Of a DNA stretch of 64,000 bases, positions 36,155 through 45,308 are shown in pieces. This stretch comes from Pseudomonas sp. LS44. GTDB taxonomy: Bacteria > Pseudomonadota > Gammaproteobacteria > Pseudomonadales > Pseudomonadaceae. The notes under the pieces are model-generated. The model was given only the letters and a program-made list of their open reading frames with translations. It was not told where the DNA came from and did no database searches. The position numbers were made by a program, and so were the translations under genes. The stretch is from positions 1,302,001 through 1,366,000 of the forward strand of contig NZ_CP102830.1 in the NCBI RefSeq assembly GCF_024730785.1, written 5' to 3'. The stretch's first letter is position 1, and every line of letters starts with the position of its first letter.

Positions 36155-37117
36155 TCATTCCCGCTCCAGGTAATGGACGCTGAACAGCTGGCGTGGGTCG
36201 CTCCAGCGGGCGATGGACTTGAAGCCGGCATTGCCGGCCAGGTCGCAAAAGCTCTCCGCGGTGTACTTGTAGGAGTTCTCGGTGTGCAGGCTTTCACCTG
36301 CGGCGAAGTCGAATGCGTGGCCGTCAATCCTGACCTGCTGTTTCGCGGGGCTGATCAGGTGCATCTCGATACGCGATTCGTGTTCGTTGAAGAAGGCGTG
36401 ATGGACGAAGCGCGTCGGGTCGATGTCGCTATCCAGTTCGGTGCGGATCCGCTCGAGCAGATTCAGATTGAACGCCGCCGTCACCCCGGCCCTGTCGTTG
36501 TAGGCCGCCTCCAGCACCTGTGTGTCCTTGACCAGATCGACGCCGATCAGCAGACCGCCGCCTTTGGGCAGCAGGTTGTGCAGGTTGCCGAGAAACGCCG
36601 TGGCCTGCTCCGGGGTGAAGTTGCCGATGCTCGACCCAGGAAAGAACGCCAGCGGATGTGCACCGTCGAAGCCATCTGGCAGGTGCATTGGCTGTGAGAA
36701 GTCGGCGCACGCGGCGTGCACGTCCAGCCAGGGGTAATCGCCGGCCAGGCGGGTGGTGCTGGACAGGAGGAAGTCGCGGGAAATATCGATACCCAGGTAG
36801 CTGGTCGGATGCATGGCCTCCAGCAGCAAGCGCACCTTGCGACTGGCACCGCTGCCGAGCTCGACCAGGCTGGCGTGGTGGCCGGCGATCGCTGCGATGC
36901 TGCCCGCCGCTTGCGCCAGAATCGCTTCCTCGGTGCGCGTCGGGTAGTACTCCGGTTGTCGGCAGATCTGCTCGAACAGCTCGGAGCCGCGCCGATCGTA
37001 GAAGTACTTGGGCGAAATCCACTTCGGCGAGGCGGCGAAGCCACTGAGGGTTTCCGCGAGCAGGCTGGTCTCGGCCGCCTGCTTGCGTTGATCGTGAAAG
37101 TGCACGTTGGAGGGCAT
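36155..37117 (-). CDS. egtD: L-histidine N(alpha)-methyltransferase EgtD
   Basis: Trimethylates histidine to hercynine with SAM, the first step of ergothioneine synthesis. 320 residues, the usual length. SAM-binding segment LVELGSGASRKVRLLL (about 85-100), plus FDRRGSELFEQI-like YFYDRRGSELFEQICRQPEYYPTRTE and FFPGSSIGNF. It starts 2 bp after the stop of egtB, so the two are cotranscribed. The ATG at 37117 gives MPSNVHFHDQ; the open frame continues into egtB antisense only by chance. Confidence 0.88.
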   Translation of the reverse strand: MPSNVHFHDQRKQAAETSLLAETLSGFAASPKWISPKYFYDRRGSELFEQICRQPEYYPTRTEEAILAQAAGSIAAIAGHHASLVELGSGASRKVRLLLEAMHPTSYLGIDISRDFLLSSTTRLAGDYPWLDVHAACADFSQPMHLPDGFDGAHPLAFFPGSSIGNFTPEQATAFLGNLHNLLPKGGGLLIGVDLVKDTQVLEAAYNDRAGVTAAFNLNLLERIRTELDSDIDPTRFVHHAFFNEHESRIEMHLISPAKQQVRIDGHAFDFAAGESLHTENSYKYTAESFCDLAGNAGFKSIARWSDPRQLFSVHYLERE

Positions 37118-37119
37118 TC

Positions 37120-38406
37120 TCAAGCCTCCTTGGCCAGCCGCAGGCCGGCGAATTGCCAGCGCATGTGCGGGTAGAAGAAATTGCGATAGGTCGTGCGGAT
37201 GTGGTCTACCGGGGTCGCGCAACAGCCGCCGCGCAAGACCATCTGTCCGGACATGAATTTGCCGTTGTACTCGCCCAGGCTGCCTGCCAGCGGACGAAAG
37301 CCTGGGTAGGGCCGATACGCGCTGGCGGTCCATTCCCATACGTCGCCGAACAGCTGCTGCGGCTGTTGCGGCACGGCTGGCAGGGCAATCGGTTGCAGAT
37401 ACCCGCTTTCGCAAAAATTGCCGGTGCGCGCTGCGCTGCTCGCTGCGACTTCCCACTCGGCCTCGGTGGGCAACCGCGCGCCGGCCCAGGTGGCGTAGGC
37501 GTCGGCCTCAAAGAAGCTGAGGTGGCAGACCGGCGCGTGTGGATCCAGCGGGCGGGCCCCGGCGAGGGTGAATTCCTCCCAGCGTTCTTGCGTATGGCGC
37601 CAGTAAAGCGGTGCTTGCCAATCCGCCTGGCGCGCCAATGCCCAGCCGTCGGCCAGCCACAACTCCGCTCGGGCGTACCCGCCATCCATCATGAACGCCA
37701 GGTACTCGCTGTTGCTCACCGGCCGGCTGGCGAGCTGGAACGCGTCGATGAACACCCGGTGGCGCGGCCGCTCGCAATCGAAAGCGAAGTCGTCATCGTC
37801 CTGGCCGATCTCGCGCAGCCCGGCTGGGTAGGCGTGCCAACTGAGCGGTGGCGGGGAGGTCGGCGGCGGCAGCGGCAAGTCGGCTCGATATGCCGGCTGC
37901 AAGGGGTTCTGCGCGAAAATGTGCTTGATATCCATGAGCAGCAACTCCTGATGCTGCTGTTCGTGATGGATGCCAAGTTCGATGCGTCGGGCGATCTCCG
38001 CGACATGTTCAAGTGGCGGCTGGTTGAGCAAGTCGCCAAGGGCTTGATCGACGTAGCGCCGGTAAGCGACCACCTCGGCCACCGTCGGGCGCGCCAGCAG
38101 ACCGCGTTGGGCGCGTGGAAAGGGTTTGCCATGGGTTTCGTAATAGGAGTTGAACAAGTGATCGAAGGCTTCGTTCGGCGTTCGATAACCCGTCAGGTAA
38201 GGCTTGAGCAGGAACGCCTCGAAGAACCAGGTGACATGTGCCAGATGCCACTTCGGTGGGCTGACGTCGGGCATGCTCTGGATCACATGGTCTTCGATCT
38301 GCAGTGGTGCGCAGATCCGCTCGCTCGCCGCGCGCACATGCTGCAAGCGGGCATGTAAGGCCGCGAAGGCGGGCGGGGTCGCATAGTGTTCGGCCCGGCT
38401 ATTCAT
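37120..38406 (-). CDS. egtB: hercynine oxygenase / sulfoxide synthase EgtB
   Basis: 428 residues: an N-terminal DinB-like domain with the iron-binding HX3HXE motif (H148, H152, E154 in HHEQQHQE) and a further histidine at 54 or 57 in WHLAH, then a formylglycine-generating-enzyme-like C-type-lectin domain (GDVWEWTASAYRPYPGFRP; RGGCCATP). Joins hercynine to a thiol donor using oxygen. No egtA, egtC or egtE is next to it, so the donor (cysteine or gamma-glutamylcysteine) cannot be decided from context. Confidence 0.88.
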   Translation of the reverse strand: MNSRAEHYATPPAFAALHARLQHVRAASERICAPLQIEDHVIQSMPDVSPPKWHLAHVTWFFEAFLLKPYLTGYRTPNEAFDHLFNSYYETHGKPFPRAQRGLLARPTVAEVVAYRRYVDQALGDLLNQPPLEHVAEIARRIELGIHHEQQHQELLLMDIKHIFAQNPLQPAYRADLPLPPPTSPPPLSWHAYPAGLREIGQDDDDFAFDCERPRHRVFIDAFQLASRPVSNSEYLAFMMDGGYARAELWLADGWALARQADWQAPLYWRHTQERWEEFTLAGARPLDPHAPVCHLSFFEADAYATWAGARLPTEAEWEVAASSAARTGNFCESGYLQPIALPAVPQQPQQLFGDVWEWTASAYRPYPGFRPLAGSLGEYNGKFMSGQMVLRGGCCATPVDHIRTTYRNFFYPHMRWQFAGLRLAKEA

Positions 38407-38577
38407 GGCGCTCCTCCTGTGCGAGTCGAGCGAAGCTTTTGCAGAGGTCTCAACGACCGACCTGCGGCTATAAGTAAAGGTTCATACGGAATGAGCAAGC
38501 CGGCCAAATGGTCGTCTCGATTGTCAGTAGGGAATCCAGGCAATCGGCTGTTGGCGAGCCGAAAGGGGAGCAAGCGC

Positions 38578-39783
38578 ATGGCAAAGATGATCTGGCTGGG
38601 CCTACTGGCCCTGATGGGCGTCGGCGCTCAGGCGGCGTCTGGTGAATATCCCAGCGAGCTAGGCACTGTGCGGGTCGAAGTGCTGGCTCGCGGTTTGGAA
38701 CATCCGTGGGCGCTGGCTTTTTTGCCGGACGGCGGGATGTTGGTCAGCGAGCGGCCGGGGCGCTTGCGATGGATCGGTGGCGATGGCGCGGTCTCGCAGC
38801 CGATCGGCGGCGTCCCCGAGGTGTATGCCGAGGGTCAGGGCGGCTTGCTCGACGTGGTGCTGTCGCCGGGCTTTGCCGGAGATCGGCTGGTCTACCTGTC
38901 GTTCGCCGAGGGCGGCGGTGACAAAGGCCTGGCGGGGACCGCCGTGGGGCGTGGCAAGCTGTCGGCTGACGCCCGCCAGTTGCAGGATTTCCAGGTGATC
39001 TTCCGCCAACAGCCCAAGCTGTCTAACGGCATCCACTTTGGCTCGCGTTTGGTGTTCGACCGTAACGGCCACTTGTTCATTGCCCTTGGCGAGAATAACC
39101 AGCGGCCCACCGCCCAGGATCTCGACAAGTTGCAGGGCAAGGTGGTGCGCATCTGGCCCGATGGCCGGGTGCCGGACGACAACCCTTTCGTCGGACGCCA
39201 AGGCGCGCGGCCGGAGATCTGGTCCTACGGTCATCGCAACCAGCAGGGCGCAGCGCTCAACCCCTGGAGTGGCCAGCTGTGGACCCACGAACACGGGCCG
39301 CGCGGTGGTGATGAGGTGAATATCCCCCAAGCCGGCAAAAATTACGGCTGGCCGCTGGCTACCCACGGTATCAACTATTCGCTGCTGCCGATTCCCGAGG
39401 CCAAAGGCAAAAGCGTGCCGGGCACCGAGGCTGCGCTGTATGTGTGGGAAAAATCACCGGCGATTAGCGGCATGGCCTTCTATGACGCGCAGCGCTTTGC
39501 CGCCTGGCAGCACAGTCTGTTCATCGGCTCATTGGTCGATCAGGAGTTGATTCGCCTGCAGCTCGATGGCAACAAGGTGCTGCACGAAGAGCGCTTACTA
39601 AAGGGCTTGGGCGCACGTATCCGCGACGTGCGTCAGGGGCCGGATGGTTATCTCTATCTGCTCACCGATGAGAGCGATGGCGAGCTGCTGCGGATCGGTT
39701 TGCGCAGCGCTGTCATTCCGCCAACGCGCTTTCCTCGACTTTTTCCAGATCCAGCAGATCGGCCTGCAACAGCGGCTCGGTAA
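38578..39783 (+). CDS. PQQ-dependent sugar dehydrogenase (Asd/YliI family)
   Basis: 401 residues from the ATG at 38578 with AAGGGGAG upstream. Signal peptide about 1-19 (ending AQAA), then a six-bladed beta-propeller: LEHPWALAFLPDGGMLVSERPGRL, GGLLDVVLSPGF, HFGSRLVFDRNGHLFIALGE, SYGHRNQQGAALNP, HEHGPRGGDEVN. It is periplasmic and oxidises sugars with PQQ. The gene reads 71 bp into the 3' end of the convergent gene; the last 24 or so residues (Pro/Arg-rich) are not expected in the family, so the natural stop may have been lost. Confidence 0.82.
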   Translation: MAKMIWLGLLALMGVGAQAASGEYPSELGTVRVEVLARGLEHPWALAFLPDGGMLVSERPGRLRWIGGDGAVSQPIGGVPEVYAEGQGGLLDVVLSPGFAGDRLVYLSFAEGGGDKGLAGTAVGRGKLSADARQLQDFQVIFRQQPKLSNGIHFGSRLVFDRNGHLFIALGENNQRPTAQDLDKLQGKVVRIWPDGRVPDDNPFVGRQGARPEIWSYGHRNQQGAALNPWSGQLWTHEHGPRGGDEVNIPQAGKNYGWPLATHGINYSLLPIPEAKGKSVPGTEAALYVWEKSPAISGMAFYDAQRFAAWQHSLFIGSLVDQELIRLQLDGNKVLHEERLLKGLGARIRDVRQGPDGYLYLLTDESDGELLRIGLRSAVIPPTRFPRLFPDPADRPATAAR

Positions 39784-41923
39784 CCACGCTGAAATCGGTG
39801 ATTTCGATGGCGCCGCGGCCCTGGCCGAGGAGGTGGAAGGAGAACGCCTTGCGAGTCGCCAGATTGTCGAAGCCAAAGCTCAACTCCAGGGTTTTGCCCG
39901 CCTTGAGGGCCGGCAACTGCGGCGCCAGGGCCGCGACATCGCGGTCGAACTCCTTGGTTTTGAGCTGTAGTGTGGCGCCTTGCTTATCCAGGCGCACCGC
40001 GCGGATCTTTAGTTTGACCTGGGTATGCGTGCCCTTCGGTAGCTCTAGGTACTGGGCGCCGATCAGGTTATCGGTCCAGTCGTTGCCGAGTGTTTCCTGC
40101 AGGCGAATGCGTTCGCGGTTGGCGAACTGGTAATGCTGGCCGATCTGCCCGCTGCTCAGCGATTGATCGAGCAACTCGGCGCGTTGACTGACCAGCCGCG
40201 CCTGCTTGCCGCGGAAGCGCCCGAGGAAGCGCGCCTGATCGGCAATAAAGCCTGCGCTGGCGTAACGCCGGCAGACTTGTTGGAAGTCGCATTCGATCAG
40301 CGTGCCCTTGCCGTCATGCTCGCGCAGCAGGCCGTTGGTGTAGGAAATGACTTCGCGGCCAGTGCTGTAATCGCGAAACAGCGAGCGGCCGGACAGGTTG
40401 GACGGCACGCTGAAGCCGAAGTAGTCGAGCACCGAAGCGGTCAGGTCGAGATGCCCATAAACCCCACGTTTAAGGGCGGGCAACTGCGTCTGCTCGGGTG
40501 CCAAGACCAGGTTGAACCCCCAGGCTGAGGCCAGGCGCACATCGTCAATGCCATGGGATTCATCGGACGTGACGATCACCAGGGTATCCTTCAGCACGCC
40601 TTGTTTCTCCAGCCCGTCGAGGAAATTGCCGATGGCATCGTCGAGATAGCCGATGGCCGCCTGTTTGGCGCTTGGATAGCGGGCCAGATAGTCATCCGGC
40701 GCGGAGTAGGGCTGATGGGTGCCGACGGTCAGCAGGGTGAGCATCCAGGGCTTTTTCTGCTTGCGCAGCTGTTTGACGTAGCCCAGTGCGCCTTCGAAAT
40801 AGGCCTTGTCATCCATGCCCCAGGGGAATTCCAGGTAGGGCTTGTTCTTGAACCAGTCGCGGCCGAGGGTTTTGTCAAAGCCGATGTGCGGCATGATTTT
40901 GTCTTTGGCCATGAAGCGCAGCCCGGCGCCTTGCAGGAAGTGCGTGCTAAAGCCCTGATCGCGTAGTTGCGCGGGTAGGCATTGCTGGTTGCGCAAATGG
41001 TTGTTGAGCATTTCCACGCCTTTCGGCGTGCCGCTGTCGAGCTTGTCGTAATCGCCGCACAGCATGGTGTACAGGCCACGAATGGTCTGGTGTCCGTGCA
41101 GTACGTAGTCGGGAGTGTTCATGCCGCGGGTGGCCCACTGGCCAAGGCGCGGCATCAGGTCCTCGTGGTAGCTACTGCCGATTGCCGCGCGATTGGGGGC
41201 GAGGTAGGCACCGGGAATGCCTTCTAGCGTGACGATCAATACGTTACGCGCTTTGCCCGGTTCGATCAGACGAGGGCCGGATAAATCCAGGCGGGTCAGC
41301 CCGGCGATGTCGGGCGGTGGCTCGGAGCTGTCATCGTCCAGCCAAGTCTCCACAGCCAACTGACCGGTACTGAAGCCTTCGGCCAGCAGTTTGTGCGCCA
41401 GGTTGAATTGTTTCCACTGGTCGGCTTCGCTGGGTTTGAAATACTGCCCCGCGACGTGCAGGGTCAGCAATGCGGTCGGCAGCACATACCAGACCGGCGA
41501 CAAGCGTTTGGTTGCATAGCGGCGCCAGCCAGTCAGCAGGCAGAGTAGCGTCCCCAGAGCCAGGGCAAGTCCTAGCCACGGATGGCTCAGACCGCCGCCT
41601 TGCGTGGAGTGACTGACGAACTGCGGGTCGCTCAGATACTTGAGATCGCTGACCTCGGGCATGCGCCCAACCGCCGTCATCAGCTCCGCGTTGCCAATGG
41701 TGAATACGCACCAGATCAGGATCACCGGCAAGACGATCCATACCGGGCGGTTATGCAGTACGAGGACGAGCAGGCTGCCAATGGCTAGGTCGGACAGATA
41801 TCCGAAGCCGCCCGACCAGCCCAACCCGTAGCGGGCCAGCATCGGCGCGAGCAGAAATACCAAGCAGAGCGAAAGGAATGAACCCTGAGGGGATTGCAGC
41901 AGCCGACGGCTGATAGGGCGCAC
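39713..41923 (-). CDS. LTA-synthase-like membrane phosphoglycerol transferase/sulfatase
   Basis: 736 residues: about five N-terminal helices (15-160), then an alkaline-phosphatase-like extracytoplasmic domain with metal-binding E234 (VTLEGIPG), nucleophile T280 (HGHQTIRGLYTMLCG) and the later SDESHG motif, and a beta-rich C-terminal extension of about 170 residues. Proteins of this type transfer phosphoglycerol or phosphoethanolamine onto envelope glycans; the acceptor here is not known. It overlaps the convergent dehydrogenase by 71 bp. Confidence 0.8.
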   Translation of the reverse strand: MRPISRRLLQSPQGSFLSLCLVFLLAPMLARYGLGWSGGFGYLSDLAIGSLLVLVLHNRPVWIVLPVILIWCVFTIGNAELMTAVGRMPEVSDLKYLSDPQFVSHSTQGGGLSHPWLGLALALGTLLCLLTGWRRYATKRLSPVWYVLPTALLTLHVAGQYFKPSEADQWKQFNLAHKLLAEGFSTGQLAVETWLDDDSSEPPPDIAGLTRLDLSGPRLIEPGKARNVLIVTLEGIPGAYLAPNRAAIGSSYHEDLMPRLGQWATRGMNTPDYVLHGHQTIRGLYTMLCGDYDKLDSGTPKGVEMLNNHLRNQQCLPAQLRDQGFSTHFLQGAGLRFMAKDKIMPHIGFDKTLGRDWFKNKPYLEFPWGMDDKAYFEGALGYVKQLRKQKKPWMLTLLTVGTHQPYSAPDDYLARYPSAKQAAIGYLDDAIGNFLDGLEKQGVLKDTLVIVTSDESHGIDDVRLASAWGFNLVLAPEQTQLPALKRGVYGHLDLTASVLDYFGFSVPSNLSGRSLFRDYSTGREVISYTNGLLREHDGKGTLIECDFQQVCRRYASAGFIADQARFLGRFRGKQARLVSQRAELLDQSLSSGQIGQHYQFANRERIRLQETLGNDWTDNLIGAQYLELPKGTHTQVKLKIRAVRLDKQGATLQLKTKEFDRDVAALAPQLPALKAGKTLELSFGFDNLATRKAFSFHLLGQGRGAIEITDFSVVTEPLLQADLLDLEKVEESALAE

Positions 41924-42089
41924 GGGAGCTCCTGAGATAGGGCAGCGAGTATCCGTTGGACAACGCGAACGTCATCAATACGCCATGAGTTTGAAATAAC
42001 TCTGTGCTAGCTGCCAGTGCGCTGAAGCGAAATGTCAGATCTAAGTATGTAAGGAGATATGTGGATTGGGGATTTGATCGCGAAGTGAC

Positions 42090-42311
42090 TTAGCGGTTTT
42101 TCAGTTGGATATAGAGCGCTTCGACTTTTTCCCGCGCCCAGGGCGTCTTGCGCAGGAATTTCAGGCTGGATTTGACGCTTGGGTCACTCTGAAAACAGCG
42201 GATCGTCACCAGCTCGCCGAGCCGCGCCCAGCCGTAATGATCGACCAGGGCGGTAACCACCGCTTCGAGGGTAACGCCATGCAACGGGTCTTGCGGACGA
42301 GGGCTGGTCAT
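42090..42311 (-). CDS. VF530 family small DNA-binding protein (DUF2132)
   Basis: 73 residues. The VF530 signature runs through most of it: [59 protein letters not shown]. The family is small, helical and reported to bind DNA; the cellular role is undefined. It is divergent from cvfB with 117 bp between. Confidence 0.85.
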   Translation of the reverse strand: MTSPRPQDPLHGVTLEAVVTALVDHYGWARLGELVTIRCFQSDPSVKSSLKFLRKTPWAREKVEALYIQLKNR

Positions 42312-42428
42312 CGGAAGGTCTCGCGGATTGGGCGGGCATTATCCGGCAAGCCGATAAGCGCGTCATGCTCGCCGTGGCCGCCGGCTAAAGTCGGGTAAAC
42401 TGCCGGCCTCGCGATAAGGATTACCAAC

Positions 42429-43277
42429 ATGGCACTGATCGGGCGTTACAACTCCTTGCAGGTGGTCAAGCAGGCCGATTTCGGTCTTTATCTGGATGGT
42501 GGCAGTGACGGCGAAATTCTTTTGCCCAATCGCTATGTACCCAAGGATACGCCCACCGAGATAGGCGACTGGCTGAACGTCTTCGTGTACCTCGATAGCG
42601 CTGATCGGTTGATCGCCACCACCGAGCGGCCTAAAGCCCAGGTGGGCGAATTTGCCAGCCTGAAGGTCGCCGAAATCAACAGCATCGGTATTTTCCTCGA
42701 TTGGGGCTTGCCCAAGGATTTGCTGTTGCCGTTTTCCGAAGAGAAGCAGCAGTTGCAGGTCGGCAACTACTGCGTTGTGCATCTCTACCTGGACAAACAC
42801 ACCCGCCGTATCACCGCTACCGCGCGGCTTGACCGCTATCTGGACAAAACGCCGCCGCGCTATCAGGTGGGGCAGCCAGTGGAGTTCCTCGCGGCGGAAG
42901 CTACGCCGATGGGGGTGAAGGTCATCATCGACAATCAGCATTGGGCACTGGTGCACAAGAACGAGCTGTTCAGACCTTTGCGTGTCGGTTTCCGCGATCA
43001 GGGTTTCATCAAGGAAATTCGCGCCGACGGCAAGATCAGCCTGAGTCTGCAGGCAGTTGGCAAGGAAGCACCAAACGCGCTGAACGACAATATTCTCAAG
43101 CAGCTGCACGACAACCATGGCGTGCTCTATGTGAACGACAAGAGCGATCCGGCAGAGATTAGCCACCGCTTCGGCGTAAGCAAGGGCAACTTCAAAAAAG
43201 CCATTGGTGGGCTCTACAAGCAGGGTTTGATCGTCATTCTTCCCGATCGAATCGAATTGGCATCATCGGCCGAGTGA
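42429..43277 (+). CDS. cvfB: S1-domain RNA-binding protein (CvfB family)
   Basis: 282 residues made of repeated S1-like OB folds (VVKQADFGLYLDGGSDGEILLPNRYVP; VAEINSIGIFLDWGLPKDLLLPFSE; a third around 150-205) and a C-terminal winged helix (KSDPAEISHRFGVSKGNFKKAIGGLYKQGLI). This is the CvfB/YitL architecture; S. aureus CvfB affects virulence gene expression through RNA binding. The role in Pseudomonas is inferred only. 103 bp separate it from the next gene. Confidence 0.85.
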   Translation: MALIGRYNSLQVVKQADFGLYLDGGSDGEILLPNRYVPKDTPTEIGDWLNVFVYLDSADRLIATTERPKAQVGEFASLKVAEINSIGIFLDWGLPKDLLLPFSEEKQQLQVGNYCVVHLYLDKHTRRITATARLDRYLDKTPPRYQVGQPVEFLAAEATPMGVKVIIDNQHWALVHKNELFRPLRVGFRDQGFIKEIRADGKISLSLQAVGKEAPNALNDNILKQLHDNHGVLYVNDKSDPAEISHRFGVSKGNFKKAIGGLYKQGLIVILPDRIELASSAE

Positions 43278-43379
43278 AACTGTCGCCCGTCCGCTAGGCT
43301 CCAAATCGGTACAGGGTGAGCCCGACTTGTTGCTCCGGCTTTCTCATTCGTCCTTAGAACTGATGAGGTAGGAACCGAT

Positions 43380-44270
43380 ATGGAGTATCGGGATTGGCGC
43401 GAGTTATCGGTGGTGAAAGTCAGTAAAGCCACCCTCAGCGAGTTCATGGCGGACGAGATGCCGACTTATGCGTCGGCATTGGCTTATCAGATGTTGTTCT
43501 CGCTATTCCCCTTTCTGCTCTTTCTGATCGCCCTGATCGGCTTTTTGCATCTTCCGGAGTTCTTCGACTGGCTGCGTGAGCAGGTCGAATATGTGTTGCC
43601 GCCACAGGCGGTCGAACAGGTCAATCCGATTATCGATCAACTGCAAAAACGCGAAGGTGGGTTGTTATCGGCGGGGATCGTTGTCGCGCTGTGGTCGGCG
43701 TCGGCCGCGGTGCGCTCGATGATGACCGCGATGAATGCCGCTTATGACGTGCCCGAGGGGCGGCCGTTGTGGAAGCGCTTGCCGCTATCGGTGATCTACA
43801 CACTGGGTATCGCTGGCATGCTGGTGATGGCAGCGGGATTGATGGTTACCGGTCCCATGGTGATGGGCTGGTTGGCCGCATACGTGGGCCTGGAGCAGGT
43901 GTTCGTAACGGTTTGGACGTGGGCGCGCTGGCCGTTAATCGTAGTGCTGATGATGATGGCGGTAGCGCTAATTTATTACGTCATGCCGGATGTGAAGCAG
44001 AAGTTTCGGTTTATTACCCCGGGGTCGACGCTGGCGGTAATCGTGTGGATTCTCGCGTCGCTCACCTTTGGTTTTTACGTGCAGAACTTCGCCGACTACA
44101 ACGCCATGTACGGCAGCATCGGGGCGATTATTGTCCTGCTGTTGTATTTCTATATTTCAGCGGCAGTGCTGTTGTTGGGGGCGGAGTTGAATGCGGTGAT
44201 CGAGCATTCACTGGCGGAAGGTAAGAATCCGGGGGATAAGGATTTCCCTGGAGAGGCCGCCAAGCACTGA
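43380..44270 (+). CDS. YihY/BrkB family inner membrane protein
   Basis: 296 residues with six membrane helices. Diagnostic pieces: MPTYASALAYQMLFSLFPFLLFLIAL, GLLSAGIVVALWSASAAVRSMMTAMNAAYDVPEGRP, FVQNFADYNAMYGSIGAIIVLLLYFYIS-like. GAGGTAGG precedes the ATG at 43380. The family is sometimes called virulence factor BrkB or ribonuclease BN, the latter an error in naming. Function unknown; an integral membrane transporter-like fold is likely. Confidence 0.87.
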   Translation: MEYRDWRELSVVKVSKATLSEFMADEMPTYASALAYQMLFSLFPFLLFLIALIGFLHLPEFFDWLREQVEYVLPPQAVEQVNPIIDQLQKREGGLLSAGIVVALWSASAAVRSMMTAMNAAYDVPEGRPLWKRLPLSVIYTLGIAGMLVMAAGLMVTGPMVMGWLAAYVGLEQVFVTVWTWARWPLIVVLMMMAVALIYYVMPDVKQKFRFITPGSTLAVIVWILASLTFGFYVQNFADYNAMYGSIGAIIVLLLYFYISAAVLLLGAELNAVIEHSLAEGKNPGDKDFPGEAAKH

Positions 44271-44349
44271 GGGCCAAGCGCTGAAGGGATAAAGCGCCGC
44301 TTCCGGCGTGGTCTTGCCTAGCAATACCAGCGCCGGATCGCGGTGGAAA

Positions 44350-44529
44350 TCATTTCTTGCCGAGGCTGATGTGACGGGTCGGCGTATATACCTGACCACT
44401 CACGCCACGGGCGATTTCCTGAATCTCGCCGCCCGACTGAAGAAAAGCCGCCATCTGGGCTTCGAGGGATTCGCGAGTTTCCACCGCCGGAGCCGGTTTG
44501 GGTTTACTGCTGGATCCTTTGACGCGCAT
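44350..44529 (-). CDS. small basic conserved protein, 59 aa
   Basis: Short gene with the ATG at 44529 and AGAGGA upstream. The product has a disordered basic start (MRVKGSSSKPKPAPAVETR), a helix (ESLEAQMAAFLQSGGEIQEI) and an end with GVSGQVYTPTRHISLGKK. The good ribosome site and amphipathic helix argue that it is real. I think similar proteins occur across Pseudomonas, but I cannot name a function. It is downstream of cspA in the same direction, beyond a terminator. Confidence 0.65.
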   Translation of the reverse strand: MRVKGSSSKPKPAPAVETRESLEAQMAAFLQSGGEIQEIARGVSGQVYTPTRHISLGKK

Positions 44530-44574
44530 GGTGTTCGTCCTCTTTCAGATAAGGGGTTGCAGGCTGCAACCCTA

Positions 44575-44604
44575 ATAAAAAAACCGGCACGAGGGCCGGT
44601 TTTC
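44575..44604 (-). terminator. intrinsic terminator of cspA
   Basis: ACCGGC-ACGAGG-GCCGGT hairpin; on the minus strand it is followed by a run of seven T, 17 bp after the cspA stop. Confidence 0.85.
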
Positions 44605-44620
44605 TCGGTGCGGCGGGTGA

Positions 44621-44830
44621 TTAGATCACCTGCACGTCATCCGCTTGCATGCCTTTCTGGCCTTTCACCGCGGTGAAAGAGACCTTCTGGCCTTCTTGCA
44701 GGCTTTTGAAGCCAGCGCTTTGGATCGAACGATAATGAACAAACAGGTCAGCACCGCTTTCCGGGGTGATGAAGCCGAAGCCTTTTTCATCGTTGAACCA
44801 TTTGACGACGCCAGTTTGACGATCGGACAT
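44621..44830 (-). CDS. cspA: cold-shock protein, CspA family
   Basis: 69 residues, standard length. RNA-binding motifs: KGFGFI (RNP1, about 16-21) and LFVHY (RNP2, about 30-34, with Y where F is usual). The start [17 protein letters not shown] fixes the ATG at 44830. It is an OB-fold RNA chaperone. A long noncoding leader is possible, because the next gene upstream is nearly 300 bp away. Confidence 0.92.
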   Translation of the reverse strand: MSDRQTGVVKWFNDEKGFGFITPESGADLFVHYRSIQSAGFKSLQEGQKVSFTAVKGQKGMQADDVQVI

Positions 44831-45069
44831 GATGTATCTCCTTGAACAAAGTGAACGCAGTATTGGAAAAGCCCAACCCGCGACTGAGTGCAAAGAGTAA
44901 AGAAACCGAGGGAATGATTGGATCGAAATCTAAGCAGGTCGATTTACGGTGACACATGCAGCACAGTAGGGGCACCTTACACGGCTAGGGCCCATTTACC
45001 TAGGCCTTTATGTTTTTTCTGCCGGGTGGCGCTTCCTTACCGCAAGCCGGATAGCCACATCCGAGCACG

Positions 45070-45095
45070 AAAAACGGGCCGCCATTCGACGGCCC
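45070..45095 (-). terminator. intrinsic terminator of the lipoprotein unit
   Basis: GGGCCG / CGGCCC hairpin; on the minus strand the stem is followed by GTTTTTCG. It lies 29 bp after the stop at 45124, which supports the view that transcription continues from the lipoprotein gene through the out-of-frame tail. Confidence 0.7.
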
Positions 45096-45123
45096 TCCGT
45101 CCTGTCCAATCCGTTCGCCGGCT

Positions 45124-45308
45124 TCACATCATGCGGCGGAATTGGTTCCATTTGCGCTCCACCGGCATCAACCAATTCGGTGTCGCGCTGCCGGTTCCGG
45201 CCAACTCCAAATGGTGAAGGCTGGTGATCTGGTCGAGCAATGCCTCTTGCGTAGGCGTCACATCGACGAACAGCACATGCTTGCCGTCGCGCAGGTTGGC
45301 TGGCTGGT
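45124..45308 (-). pseudogene. out-of-frame 3' tail of the lipoprotein gene
   Basis: Directly after the lipoprotein stop, another minus-strand frame reads about 60 coding-like residues (QPANLRDGKHVLFVDVTP, then ending NQFRRMM) with no start codon or ribosome site of its own, followed by a terminator. One extra G in CGCGG at about 45309-45314 would join it to the preceding frame (PEVPR-VNQPAN). Either the gene carries a one-base deletion or the sequence has an error there. Confidence 0.55.

Noticed and set aside
42429..43277. GntR regulator for the CvfB-like gene
   Set aside because: The C-terminal winged helix can draw a GntR label, but the S1-type OB folds cover most of the protein.
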